Shown piece after piece: positions 5,087 to 13,108 of a DNA stretch of 13,108 bases. This stretch comes from an uncultured bacterium (GTDB lineage Bacteria > Cyanobacteriota > Vampirovibrionia > Gastranaerophilales > Gastranaerophilaceae). The notes below the pieces were generated by a model that searched no databases, was not told where the DNA came from, and saw only the letters and a list, made by a program, of their open reading frames with translations. Every line of letters starts with the position of its first letter. The first letter of the stretch is position 1. Location of the stretch: positions 1 through 13,108 of the forward strand of contig USFB01000048.1 of NCBI GenBank assembly GCA_900553895.1. Reading direction: 5' to 3'. Made by a program: the position numbers and the translations under genes.

Positions 5087-5369
5087 ACGACATTTAACGT
5101 GTATATTAAATGGCAAGAAAGGCGGAAGACCGAAAGCCGATTTTGCGCTCAGAGTAGAAATTCCTGAAATAAATTTTGTTATATTAACACCCAAACAGTA
5201 TAATTCTTTAATCGAAAAATACGGTTACTCTTTGATAGATAAAGCATTAAAGATTTTAGAAAACTGGTTGACAGCAAGCCCAGAAGGCTACAAATATCGC
5301 GGCAAAAATAATTATGCGCATTTTCGCTCTGATGGTTGGGTTATCAATATGGCGAAAGAGAAAGATTAA
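5079..5369 (+). CDS. 96-aa basic protein resembling C-termini of phage/plasmid replication proteins
   Basis: The product begins with a basic, Gly/Arg/Lys-rich segment (KKGGRPK, 13-19) that could contact DNA. It continues with LTPKQYNSLIEKYG (36-49), an amphipathic helix with KALKILENWL (55-64), and YRGKNNYAHFRSDGWVIN (73-90). The last part resembles the K-Y-K-x-H-Y-x-x-I-x-x-W pattern at the C-terminus of DnaD-like and other phage replication-initiation proteins. A role in replication or recruitment of the replisome is an inference; the usual N-terminal helix-turn-helix is absent. The start at 5079 is chosen over an in-frame upstream ATG at 5058 because AAGGAG (5067-5072) lies 6 nt before it. 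It overlaps the preceding gene by 8 bp and is followed by a strong terminator. Confidence 0.78.
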   Translation: MNRRHLTCILNGKKGGRPKADFALRVEIPEINFVILTPKQYNSLIEKYGYSLIDKALKILENWLTASPEGYKYRGKNNYAHFRSDGWVINMAKEKD

Positions 5370-5388
5370 TAGCAACAGGTTTGTATAA

Positions 5389-5422
5389 CAAAACGGGGGA
5401 CGCTAAGGCATCCCCCGTTTTG
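5389..5422. terminator. Bidirectional Rho-independent terminator
   Basis: CAAAACGGGGGA (5389-5400) pairs perfectly with TCCCCCGTTTTG (5411-5422) around a 10-nt loop. The A-run and T-run flank the GC core symmetrically, so it can stop both the 4859-5369 operon and the convergent SLH-protein gene that ends at 5439. Confidence 0.88.
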
Positions 5423-5438
5423 ATATAAATTAAAACAA

Positions 5439-6575
5439 TTATTCATAAATATAACCGTTAGTCAAATCAATCTTCAATGGTCCAAGAAGCCTGATATTAA
5501 CCATTTGGTTAGGCATTGTCAACACTTTAGCACCTTTGAATAATCTTCTCCAGAAACCGATTTTACCAGGGTCAAGAGTTGCAACTCCATATAGCATAAC
5601 TGCTTGGTCATTTGGTGTAACTAACAATTCATTTTTAATAATTACTTCGCCATTTTGTTTGAATAATTTAGCTCTTTGAATATGTTTTACTTGACCTTTC
5701 AAGTCACTGCCTTGTTCAATCAAAAGATATTTATCTTTAGTAACAATGTTCTTTGGAACTTTTGCTGTATAAATGTCAGTTACGTTAGAAATTTGAGAGC
5801 CTACAACTGTTTCCATTTGGATAGGGAAAATCGCACCGGCAGGAATTATACCGATTGAACCTTGAACTCTTACGTTATCAACGATATAACCGTCAGCGGT
5901 TCTTTTTTGCATTGATTCAGCAAGTTTTGCGTTCGGATTAAGTTTAGCTTCTTGCATCATCTTATATAACAAAGCCGCAATTTCAGCTCTGTTTGCAGGC
6001 CTGTCTGATTCCAATTTACCTTCATTACCAGGCATTACAACTACCAAATCTAGTAATTGAGCTTTAGCTGCAGAAATCAAGAACCAAGCAGGCATTTGAG
6101 TGTAATCTTCATAGCTCTTAGCGATAATATCTTGTGCTCTTTGTTCACTTATTTGTGAAGTAGTCAACGCATTTACTGCAATTGTAATAGCTTCTGCTCT
6201 TGTTACAGAATCGTAAGGTCTGAAGTCTGTATCTTTAGCATCCGGAATCAAGTCAAAGTATACAGCTTTTTTAATGATATTGTATGCCCAAAAATCAGGC
6301 TTTACATCAGAAAAATGAATATCTTGAGTAACATTGGCATCTTCTTGACCTAAAGCTTTGATTGCCATAGACGCGAATTCAGCTCTTGTTACAGGAATAT
6401 CAGGTTTATAAGTTCCGTCAGGATAACCGACAACAACGCCAACTTCTGTCAAAAATTTGATAGACTGGTACGCCCAGTGGTTTTGATCCATGTCGGTGTA
6501 GAAAGCTTGTGCAGGGCAATTAAGCATGAACAATGTGCTTAAAACAAACAACCCTTTTACTAGATTTTTGAACAT
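5439..6575 (-). CDS. Secreted protein with three S-layer homology domains
   Basis: The 378-aa product has a signal peptide (1-24, ending AQA before Phe25). Three SLH domains follow at about 26-75, 88-137 and 155-207, each with the end motif (VTRAE at 62-66 and 124-128, NRAE at 195-198). SLH domains bind pyruvylated or similar cell-wall polymers and anchor proteins to peptidoglycan, in either Gram-positive walls or the periplasm of cyanobacteria-like and Negativicutes-like diderms. Residues about 230-378 are a beta-rich region I cannot name, with IPAGAIFP (244-251). It lacks the size and barrel expected of an SLH porin, so a structural or envelope-tethering role is more likely. AGGAGGA (6582-6588), 6 nt before the ATG, fixes the start. 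It has its own promoter and follows smc by 130 bp. Confidence 0.9.
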   Translation of the reverse strand: MFKNLVKGLFVLSTLFMLNCPAQAFYTDMDQNHWAYQSIKFLTEVGVVVGYPDGTYKPDIPVTRAEFASMAIKALGQEDANVTQDIHFSDVKPDFWAYNIIKKAVYFDLIPDAKDTDFRPYDSVTRAEAITIAVNALTTSQISEQRAQDIIAKSYEDYTQMPAWFLISAAKAQLLDLVVVMPGNEGKLESDRPANRAEIAALLYKMMQEAKLNPNAKLAESMQKRTADGYIVDNVRVQGSIGIIPAGAIFPIQMETVVGSQISNVTDIYTAKVPKNIVTKDKYLLIEQGSDLKGQVKHIQRAKLFKQNGEVIIKNELLVTPNDQAVMLYGVATLDPGKIGFWRRLFKGAKVLTMPNQMVNIRLLGPLKIDLTNGYIYE

Positions 6576-6619
6576 TAAGTGTCCTCCTTTTTTGTCCTAT
6601 TTTGCCTAGATTTAAACTT

Positions 6620-6648
6620 ATCGTATATTAAATAAATATGTAATGCAA
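6620..6648 (-). promoter_or_regulatory. Promoter for the SLH-protein gene
   Basis: On the minus strand TTGCAT (6643-6648) and TACGAT (6620-6625) are 17 bp apart, each with a good match to the sigma-70 boxes. Transcription would begin near 6613, giving a leader of roughly 38 nt with the strong Shine-Dalgarno. The gene can therefore be expressed independently of smc. Confidence 0.6.
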
Positions 6649-6705
6649 TTTATTTTAACAAATCTACATATATACATACAAAATCGAGAAAGCTTAATGA
6701 AAAAA

Positions 6706-9700
6706 TTAATCTCTTAGTTTAACCCCGGTAACTTTAGAAATACCCTTTTCTTTTTGAGTTACACCGATTGTTCTGTTGGCTGATTCAATCATAGGTTTTC
6801 TGTGGCTTACAACAATAAATTGAGTTGTTTCTGCTTGTGATTGAACAATATGAGCAAGTTTTTCCACATTTATACCGTCAAGGCTGGCGTCAACTTCATC
6901 AAAAGCGTAGAATGGCGCAGGCATATATTTTTGGATAGCAAATACAAATGATAGAGCTGTTAAAGCCTTTTCACCACCTGACATACCGGCAAGACGTTGT
7001 TTTTTCTTATCTCTAGGCTGTGCCTCAATATCAAGTCCGCCTTCAAACGGTTTTTCTTCGTTTTCTAAAATCAAAGTACCTTCACCATCAGAAAGTCTGT
7101 GGAAAATATCTTTGAAGTTTTCGTTAAGTACGTTATAAGTTTTTAAGAATGTTTCTTTCTTCAAGTCTTCATAACCGCGCATACGCTCAAGAATTTGCTC
7201 TCTTTCAGAACTCAACGTTTCAATTTGATTTTGCAATTCTTGTTGACGTGCAAGCACTTTTTCATAATCTTCCAACGCTTTCATATTGACAGCACCCAAA
7301 TCGTCCATGCGTTTTTGTAATCTCTGAATACGACTTGTTATTTCTTCAATAGACATTTCAATCGGCGCAAGTTCGTTCGTATTAACACCTGATTCTGTTA
7401 ATAGTTTGCGAGTTTCTTCTAATTGAGGCTCTAATTCGCGTCTGCGTGCTTTAAATGATTCTATTTGTTCTGCGATTTTTTCAATATCAGAAGCTTTTAA
7501 ATTACGTTGAGTTTCAATATCAACCAAATCCTTGTTTATATCATCTCTTTGTTTAAGAAGCTCGCCTAATTTATCAGTAATTTCTTTAATTTGAACATTT
7601 AAAACTTCTAGCTGCTCATTTAAACCTTTGATTTCTTCCGTAAATCTAGCTTTATCAAGTTCCAAATCTTTATTGGTGTTCAAAGAACGTGCGATTGTTT
7701 CGTTGTGTGTATTAATTGTTGTTGTGAAGAAGTCAATTTGTTGATGCAAGCCATCAATATCGTTTTGAGCGTTCGCCATATTTTTTTCATAACGCTTGAT
7801 TTCTGCTTCCACACCTGCTGTTTTTTCTTTCAAGTCCTTCAAATCAGAGTCATTCATAAGTTTCTCAACTTCTGAAATCGAAGTTTGAACATCTGTCATT
7901 TTTTCGGAAAGAATAATATGTTCTTCTTCCATTTTATCAAGATTTTTTTCTAAAGCTGTAATTTCAGGTTCTGTAACCTTGATTAATTCCTGTTTTTCAT
8001 CAATATTTTTTTGAGTATTTGCAAAATTTGTTTCCAAGCTTGTTAATTCTAATTTAGCCTTATTAAATTCTGTTGTAGATGCTGAATATTTGCTTCTAAT
8101 ATCTTCCATTTTTGTTTCCAAATTAGAACGCTTAGAAATCAAAGACGCATATTTACTTTCCATTTCACGAAGTCTGGCTTTGAATGTGTCTAATTCGCTA
8201 TCAGAATTTTGTGAAAATTTCAAGCCGGTTTTTCTGATTGCACCACCTGTGATTGAACCTGATTTTTCGAATAAATCACCTGATAGTGTTACCATTCTGT
8301 ATTTACCGATAAGCTTGTTTGCCACGCTTCTATCTTCAACAACAAGCGTATCACCAACCGCATAATAGAAAGCGTTTAAATATTCATCTTCAAAATCAAT
8401 AAGGTTGATAGCAAAATCAATTACACCTTTTTCTTTTGGTAAATTCAAACTGCGTGGGCATTTTACTATTTTATTTAAAGGCACAAATGTTGCACGTCCT
8501 GCGTTTGCAGATTTTAAAAGTTCAATACAAGTAGAAGCTACGTGTTCATCTTCTACTACGATGTGTGACATTCTTCCGCCAACTGCAATTTCCATTGCAG
8601 TTGAAAATTCTTCGTCAACCTGCCCAAGTTTTACAAGTGGTGCGTGTACGCCTTGAATATTAGCGTTTACAACGGTATCAACCGCACGTCCGAGGTTAGC
8701 TTCTTCGCTTGCGTTTTTAATCGCCTCAAGCTTGTAAATCTTGTTGCGTGCTGTTTGAACGTCGTAGTCCATGTCTGAGATTTCGTTTTTAGTCTTATCC
8801 AAATCATTTAATGTATTTTTAAGGATAATTTTGAAATCGTCAAGTTCTTTACCTAATTGTTCTATCAAAAGCTCTTTTGAAGACTTTGTTTCAGAAAAAT
8901 TCGCTTTAAATGTTTCTAATTCACCAAGTTTCGCTTTTGCATCCTCTAATGCTTTCTTTTTAGTGGATAAATCAGCTTCCATCGGTGCTTGTTTTTGAAT
9001 AAGCTTAGTTTCTTTATCTTGTAATTCTTCAAGTTCTTTTCTTAAAGTATTTCTTCTTTCGATATGCTTTTCTGCCGTTTCGTTTAAGCCTGACATATCT
9101 TCTAATATTTTATGTAAAATAGCTTTTTGTTCTTCAATATTTTTTTCAATTCCTTTAATTTCGTCTTGTTTTAAAGAAATTTTTAATTCGGAATCTTTAA
9201 TTTTGCCTTGTTGAACTTCAATGCCATTTTTAGTATTTTCAATTGTTTTCAAATTATCTTGAATTTGTTTATCCGCAAAAACAATTGAAGAATTTTTTCT
9301 TGAGATTGAACCTTTTAATTCTTCTGCTTTTTGTTTAAGTTCTAGTTGATGACCTTCGCCTTTTTCAGTAATTGTTTTTGAAATCTCATCATATTTTTCT
9401 TTAATAAGCTTCAAACGTTCTTCAAGATCTTTAGACTTTAATTCTTCTTCTTTTTTACGTTTAGTAAATTCTAAAATGTTCTCATGCGCTTTTTCTAAAT
9501 TACGTCTTAAATCAAAAAATTTAACAGTGTTGATTTGGCTTTCTAAACCAGTTTTTTCTTCTTTTAGTTTTTGGTATTTTAGTGCAACTTCTTTTTCTTC
9601 ATTAAGTTGTTCAAGACGAGTATTAACTTCATTCAAAATTAAAGTCGAATTAACTACGCGCTTTTCAACCGTTTCAAGCTCGTTTGTTGCTTGATCTATT

Positions 9701-10197
9701 CTTCTATCAAAATCCGCAACTCCGGCAATTTCATCAATTATTTTACGACGTTCATTTGGAGTACAATTAGTAATACTCATAACGTCGCCTTGCATCATTA
9801 CGTTGTAGCTGTTTGGCGTAATATTATATTTTTCTAATCTTGCATGAATGTCAGATAATGTTGCAATTTTATCATCAAGGTAATAAATACTTACAAAACC
9901 TTGAGAAGATTTTCTGATTCTTCTTGCAACCGAAAAATCCCCATCCTCAGTTTCCCCGAATGTTACTTTTACAAAAGCTTCGTTTCTTTTGTTGTAGGTT
10001 GAAATTAAGTGGAAAAGTTTTTCTGCACGTAAAGTTCTGCTTGTAGAAAGTCCGAGAGCAAAAAGAATACTGTCGATAATATTACTTTTCCCGGAACCGT
10101 TTGGTCCTGAAATAGTTGTAAAACCTTTCAGCATAGGGATATCAACTTTGTTAGCAAAAGATTTAAAGTTATCAATCTCAAGCTGTTTTATGAACAT
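6706..10197 (-). CDS. smc: Chromosome segregation/condensation ATPase SMC
   Basis: This is the bacterial SMC protein, which dimerises through its hinge and, with ScpA and ScpB, extrudes DNA loops to organise and segregate the chromosome. The 1163-aa product is complete and of normal family length. The N-terminal head has Walker A GPNGSGKSN (31-39). A long coiled coil runs to about 500, the hinge covers about 510-655 (conserved GVHAPLVKLG and GSITGGA), and a second coiled coil runs to about 1030. The C-terminal head has the signature MSGGEKAL (1072-1079), Walker B FYAFDEVDA with Asp1100 and Glu1101, and the switch histidine SHRK (1131-1134). AAGGGGA 5 nt before the ATG supports the start. A terminator separates it from nrdD upstream, and TTGACA at 10254-10259 suggests its own promoter. 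scpA and scpB are not in the window. Confidence 0.98.
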   Translation of the reverse strand: MFIKQLEIDNFKSFANKVDIPMLKGFTTISGPNGSGKSNIIDSILFALGLSTSRTLRAEKLFHLISTYNKRNEAFVKVTFGETEDGDFSVARRIRKSSQGFVSIYYLDDKIATLSDIHARLEKYNITPNSYNVMMQGDVMSITNCTPNERRKIIDEIAGVADFDRRIDQATNELETVEKRVVNSTLILNEVNTRLEQLNEEKEVALKYQKLKEEKTGLESQINTVKFFDLRRNLEKAHENILEFTKRKKEEELKSKDLEERLKLIKEKYDEISKTITEKGEGHQLELKQKAEELKGSISRKNSSIVFADKQIQDNLKTIENTKNGIEVQQGKIKDSELKISLKQDEIKGIEKNIEEQKAILHKILEDMSGLNETAEKHIERRNTLRKELEELQDKETKLIQKQAPMEADLSTKKKALEDAKAKLGELETFKANFSETKSSKELLIEQLGKELDDFKIILKNTLNDLDKTKNEISDMDYDVQTARNKIYKLEAIKNASEEANLGRAVDTVVNANIQGVHAPLVKLGQVDEEFSTAMEIAVGGRMSHIVVEDEHVASTCIELLKSANAGRATFVPLNKIVKCPRSLNLPKEKGVIDFAINLIDFEDEYLNAFYYAVGDTLVVEDRSVANKLIGKYRMVTLSGDLFEKSGSITGGAIRKTGLKFSQNSDSELDTFKARLREMESKYASLISKRSNLETKMEDIRSKYSASTTEFNKAKLELTSLETNFANTQKNIDEKQELIKVTEPEITALEKNLDKMEEEHIILSEKMTDVQTSISEVEKLMNDSDLKDLKEKTAGVEAEIKRYEKNMANAQNDIDGLHQQIDFFTTTINTHNETIARSLNTNKDLELDKARFTEEIKGLNEQLEVLNVQIKEITDKLGELLKQRDDINKDLVDIETQRNLKASDIEKIAEQIESFKARRRELEPQLEETRKLLTESGVNTNELAPIEMSIEEITSRIQRLQKRMDDLGAVNMKALEDYEKVLARQQELQNQIETLSSEREQILERMRGYEDLKKETFLKTYNVLNENFKDIFHRLSDGEGTLILENEEKPFEGGLDIEAQPRDKKKQRLAGMSGGEKALTALSFVFAIQKYMPAPFYAFDEVDASLDGINVEKLAHIVQSQAETTQFIVVSHRKPMIESANRTIGVTQKEKGISKVTGVKLRD

Positions 10198-10230
10198 AAA
10201 ATCCCCTTCTTAATACTCCTCTATTCATTA

Positions 10231-10259
10231 AAATTACATTAAAAATCTGGTCATGTCAA
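10231..10259 (-). promoter_or_regulatory. Promoter for smc
   Basis: On the minus strand a consensus TTGACA (10254-10259) stands 17 bp before TAATTT (10231-10236), a mediocre -10. It lies between the nrdD terminator and the smc ribosome binding site, where a promoter is needed. The predicted leader is about 25-30 nt. Confidence 0.55.
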
Positions 10260-10263
10260 TTGT

Positions 10264-10300
10264 AAAAAAATAATGCGCTTTTTTAACGCATTATTTTTTT
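10264..10300 (-). terminator. Rho-independent terminator of nrdD
   Basis: A perfect 14-bp stem (10264-10277 with 10287-10300) has core AATGCG/CGCATT, a 9-nt loop and flanking runs of seven A and seven T. It begins 34 bp beyond the nrdD stop codon. The symmetric A/T runs make it functional in both directions, but only nrdD reads into it. Confidence 0.88.
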
Positions 10301-10333
10301 AACTTAAACCGAATAACCTGTCTTATAAGAATC

Positions 10334-12604
10334 CTACATGCTTACTCTGTCTTTGATTTCTTCCATCTTATGATCAGCCAATCTCGAATCACCTTTAACT
10401 CTTGAGTAAGCCAAATAACCGTTCATTCTTTCAATCTTAGTTAAGTTTTTAGAACCGCATTTTGGACAAACATCCATATTTAATTCTTGGTGACCACAAT
10501 CATCGCAATAAGATAGTGATAAGTTTACACCTTCATAGAAACCTTTATCCATTGCTCTGTTTATAAGAGTTTCAACTGCGCCTGTATTATAATCAATAGG
10601 ATATTTTACGTATTGAATTTTACCACCGTTGAATAAATCCCAGAATCTGCCTTCTAAGTCCTGTTTTTCAATTGGGCTGATTTGTTCTGAAACGTGGCAA
10701 TGGAAAGAGTTTGAAATATATGGCTTATCAGAAACGTGTTCTACAATACCATATTTCTTTCTGAATTGTTTGATTTGAAGTCCGCACAAGTTTTCAGCAG
10801 GAGTTCCATATATTGCGTAAAGAATTCCGTCTTTTTCCTTGTATTCGTTAATCTTGTTATTGATATACTTCATAACTTCAAGAGCAAATTCGCCATCTTC
10901 AACAAGTGATTTACCGTTATGAATTTCTTGTAACTCGTTCAATGCAGTAATACCGAATGACGCTGTTGAAGATTTCAAGACAGGTCTGATTTTATCATGA
11001 ATACCTAAGTGACCGCCCAAGAAACCGCCTTCGCAGAATGCTAGAGGGTTTACAGAAGCTTTCATTTCACCAAGATAGTTATAAGTTCTGATATGAAGTT
11101 GTCTTATTAATTCCATATAGTAATCAAGAACTTCGTAGAAATCTTTGCTTTCTTTTTTAGCCTTTGCGTAAATCATTGGCAAGTGCAAGCTGATTGCACC
11201 AATATTAAATCTACCAACAAATACAGGAACATCATTTTCATCAGCGGCGTACATTCCGCCTCTTTCAAACCAAGGTGACAAGAAAGCCCTGCAACCCATT
11301 GGAGAAACTACTTTTCCGTATTTTTTGTACATAGAAGCTACATAACCTTCACCTGATAATGACAACCAGTCAGGGTACATAGTCTTTTTAGAACATTCAA
11401 CACCTGCTTTAAACAAGTCGTAATTAACTTTGCCTTCGCTGTGAAGATTTTTATCATACAAGAATACAATTTTAGGGAATAATACAGGTTTTTTATTTCC
11501 TTTTTTACCCTGTCCGCCCATTCTGATTTTAAGCATTGCAAGAGTTGCCATTTTTTCATATTCGCCTGTTCCTAAACCTGTTGAAACAGTAATGAACGGA
11601 TAATCGCCTCTTGAAGATGCCACTGTATTGAATTTGTATTCCCAACCTTGGAAACCTTGTTCAAAATCTTTTTGTAAATCAGCTAAAGCTGCTTCTCTTG
11701 CTTTTTCAAACGACAAGCCTAAGCATAAATACTTGTCATATTGTCTTTGGTAAGTTTTTTCAGCGTAAGGAGCTAAAATTTTATCAACTTCAGGTACTGT
11801 GAATCCACCGTATTGTTGGCTTGCTGCAGCCATTACTATATCACCGATTACGTCAAACGCTACATCAAGTGATTTTGGTTCATTGTACCATAAGTTACCC
11901 ATTTCAAACCCGTCTTTAAGAACTGATGCTACGTCAAATAGACAACAGTTCATCGTATCACGTCTTGCAGACATATCGTGAATGTAAATATAACCATCTC
12001 TGATTGCTTGCAATTCGTCTACTGTTAAGAAGAATTTTTTGTATAATTCTTTATTTAATTCATTGAAAATCAATGAACGTTTTGTAGAAACCAAAGTTGA
12101 ATCAGCATTGGCATTTTCTTTATCACCAATGTACATAATTCTTTGAGATTCTTGGTAAACTTTGTCTAGCATATGTACAAAATCCTGCTTATAGTTTCTG
12201 TAGTTACGGTAGCTTTGTGCAACTTTTGGACTAATGTGTTCTAATGCACCTTCAACAAGGTTGTGCATATCAGCGATTGTAACTTCTTGTTTGTTCATTC
12301 TAACAATATTTTCATCTACAAAATCGCATATTTCTTTTAATTCCACATCCGTAAACTCTACTAACATTCTTGTAGCAGATTTTTTTACAGCATTGATAAT
12401 TTTGTTGTTATCAAATTCTTCTTTTGTACCATCTTTTTTAACAACATAAATACAATTTAGTTTTAAAGGTTTAATTTGCGCAGTCTTTGGCTCAATAATT
12501 TTTGACATAGGTGAAATTGTAGAGCCTTTAATTACGTCGGTTGCTACTTTTGTTGGTGAGGTAAATTCTACAATGTTTCTTTCCTTATTTAAACTATTCT
12601 GCAT
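10334..12604 (-). CDS. nrdD: Anaerobic ribonucleoside-triphosphate reductase (class III), large subunit
   Basis: This glycyl-radical enzyme reduces ribonucleoside triphosphates to deoxyribonucleotides under anaerobic conditions and needs the radical-SAM activase NrdG. The 756-aa product has a poorly conserved tail (1-48), an ATP-cone for allosteric control (about 49-140) and the catalytic barrel, with candidate active-site cysteines in MNCC (218-221) and MGCRAFLSPW (Cys438). A zinc site follows (Cys700, Cys703, Cys713, Cys716 in CDDC and CPKC), then the glycyl-radical segment MNGYLAY with Gly729. AGGAGG at 12616-12621 is 11 nt before the ATG, a slightly long spacing. nrdG is not next to it on either side within the window, unlike in many genomes. 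The leader carries a promoter and an 8-bp dyad. Gene identity is secure; the residue assignments rest on family patterns. Confidence 0.97.
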   Translation of the reverse strand: MQNSLNKERNIVEFTSPTKVATDVIKGSTISPMSKIIEPKTAQIKPLKLNCIYVVKKDGTKEEFDNNKIINAVKKSATRMLVEFTDVELKEICDFVDENIVRMNKQEVTIADMHNLVEGALEHISPKVAQSYRNYRNYKQDFVHMLDKVYQESQRIMYIGDKENANADSTLVSTKRSLIFNELNKELYKKFFLTVDELQAIRDGYIYIHDMSARRDTMNCCLFDVASVLKDGFEMGNLWYNEPKSLDVAFDVIGDIVMAAASQQYGGFTVPEVDKILAPYAEKTYQRQYDKYLCLGLSFEKAREAALADLQKDFEQGFQGWEYKFNTVASSRGDYPFITVSTGLGTGEYEKMATLAMLKIRMGGQGKKGNKKPVLFPKIVFLYDKNLHSEGKVNYDLFKAGVECSKKTMYPDWLSLSGEGYVASMYKKYGKVVSPMGCRAFLSPWFERGGMYAADENDVPVFVGRFNIGAISLHLPMIYAKAKKESKDFYEVLDYYMELIRQLHIRTYNYLGEMKASVNPLAFCEGGFLGGHLGIHDKIRPVLKSSTASFGITALNELQEIHNGKSLVEDGEFALEVMKYINNKINEYKEKDGILYAIYGTPAENLCGLQIKQFRKKYGIVEHVSDKPYISNSFHCHVSEQISPIEKQDLEGRFWDLFNGGKIQYVKYPIDYNTGAVETLINRAMDKGFYEGVNLSLSYCDDCGHQELNMDVCPKCGSKNLTKIERMNGYLAYSRVKGDSRLADHKMEEIKDRVSM

Positions 12605-12668
12605 GTCCTTAAAAACCTCCTAATCTAAGTAAAGGTGAGCTATCTACTAAATTCAGCTTCCTTATAAT

Positions 12669-12687
12669 AAGAGAATAACATTCTCTT
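12669..12687. promoter_or_regulatory. 8-bp dyad in the nrdD leader
   Basis: AAGAGAAT (12669-12676) and ATTCTCTT (12680-12687) are perfect inverted repeats with a 3-bp centre. It lies about 25 bp downstream of the putative nrdD -10, within the transcribed leader. It does not match the NrdR box I know (ACACWATATATTGTGT-like). It could be an operator for another regulator or an RNA hairpin. Confidence 0.45.
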
Positions 12688-12711
12688 TCCCAAATCTTAT
12701 CCTTTGTTTAT

Positions 12712-12740
12712 ATGATAATTCAAACATCAATTCTAATCAA
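12712..12740 (-). promoter_or_regulatory. Candidate promoter for nrdD
   Basis: On the minus strand TTGATT (12735-12740) and TATCAT (12712-12717) are 17 bp apart. This would give an nrdD leader of about 100 nt containing the dyad at 12669-12687. Other AT-rich alternatives exist nearby, so the assignment is tentative. Confidence 0.45.
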
Positions 12741-12928
12741 GAAATTTACAAAACATCACAAACCCCAGAATCCAATAAAATTAAGCTTTTAACATTTCTC
12801 AACATTGTAAAATTTTGTTAAATTTTTCGCATGAAAAATGTTGTAAAAACAATTGACAATTTCTATAAATATCATTGATTGTAAAACAGACACTTTAAGA
12901 ATAAAAACAATCACCCATGCTTTTCTAA

Positions 12929-12968
12929 GTGGGAAATGGAAAGTTGAAAGTGGAAAGTTATTAAATTC
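12929..12968 (+). repeat. Dispersed A-rich repeat, copy 3
   Basis: It contains GGAAATGGAAAGTTGAAAG followed by TGGAAAGTT and ends in TTAAATTC, like the copy at 1943-1984. It lies in the gene-free stretch upstream of nrdD. Apart from this repeat, the nrdD leader and the GC-rich end, I see nothing functional in 12605-13108; the open frame at 12789-13049 on the minus strand runs through the repeat and is not a gene. Confidence 0.65.
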
Positions 12969-13025
12969 GCTTCGCTCATAAAGCTTTTTTATTTTTTGAA
13001 CAACAAGCGTACCGCAAGTTACAAG

Positions 13026-13108
13026 TAGGTGGGACTTTCCGCCCAACAAAAGTCTTCGAACGACACCAGCGCCGCGAGCGTGCAGCGTTTAGCTGCGATA
13101 GCGAGCGC
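13026..13108. repeat. GC-rich palindromic sequence at the window end
   Basis: The last 40 bases are GC-rich in an AT-rich window. They contain the hairpin GCAGC/GCTGC (13082-13086/13092-13096) and two GCGAGCG units. GGTGGG and CGCCC around 13027-13042 may form another short stem. The CGCTCGC-type motif also occurs at 4014-4036. The element is cut by the window edge. Confidence 0.45.

Noticed and set aside
12850..12885. Plus-strand promoter beginning with TTGACA near 12853.
   Set aside because: There is no acceptable -10 at the right distance and no plus-strand gene downstream within the window.
12789..13049. 86-codon minus-strand frame upstream of nrdD.
   Set aside because: It runs through the dispersed A-rich repeat and low-complexity AT sequence, and has no recognisable protein features.

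Overview
The window is AT-rich, compactly coded DNA from an anaerobic or facultatively anaerobic bacterium. It encodes a class III (oxygen-sensitive) ribonucleotide reductase, a family 4 Fe-S uracil-DNA glycosylase and a secreted protein with three S-layer homology (SLH) domains. The SLH protein, the low GC and the style of the small Cys-rich protein at 4859 would fit a gut Gastranaerophilales (Vampirovibrionia/Melainabacteria) genome. That placement is a guess from protein style; a Firmicute with SLH proteins cannot be excluded from sequence alone. No tRNA, rRNA, CRISPR array, transposase or integrase is visible.

Layout. 1-401: gene-free, with a 53-bp direct repeat in two copies, an 11-bp inverted repeat and a 16-bp perfect palindrome in front of the first gene. 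402-1202 (+): a 75-aa hypothetical protein and dUTPase (dut), separated by two hairpins. 1203-1318: convergent gap with hairpins. 1319-3755 (-): uracil-DNA glycosylase and an AMP-forming acyl-CoA/acyl-ACP synthetase, with a roughly 140-bp palindromic repeat element between them. 3807-4114: gene-free, filled with palindromes. 4115-5369: a LexA/CI-like S24 repressor (-) divergent from a two-gene operon (+) encoding a 75-aa Cys-rich protein and a 96-aa protein resembling phage replication-protein C-termini. Paired inverted operator half-sites cover the divergent promoters. 5389-5422: bidirectional terminator. 5439-6575 (-): secreted SLH protein. 6706-10197 (-): complete SMC chromosome-condensation ATPase. 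10264-10300: strong terminator. 10334-12604 (-): anaerobic ribonucleoside-triphosphate reductase NrdD. 12605-13108: gene-free, with the nrdD leader, another copy of the dispersed repeat and a GC-rich palindromic end.

Functionally, dut, the uracil-DNA glycosylase and NrdD all concern dNTP supply and keeping uracil out of DNA, and SMC organises the chromosome. They are not one operon: strand switches, terminators and separate promoters divide them. The most interesting part is the S24 repressor cassette. The 10-mer in its divergent operator (TACAAATGTA) recurs inside a perfect palindrome upstream of the 75-aa gene that precedes dut. This suggests a small damage-inducible regulon, which is an inference. 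Much of the non-coding DNA is dispersed, palindrome-rich repeat sequence.
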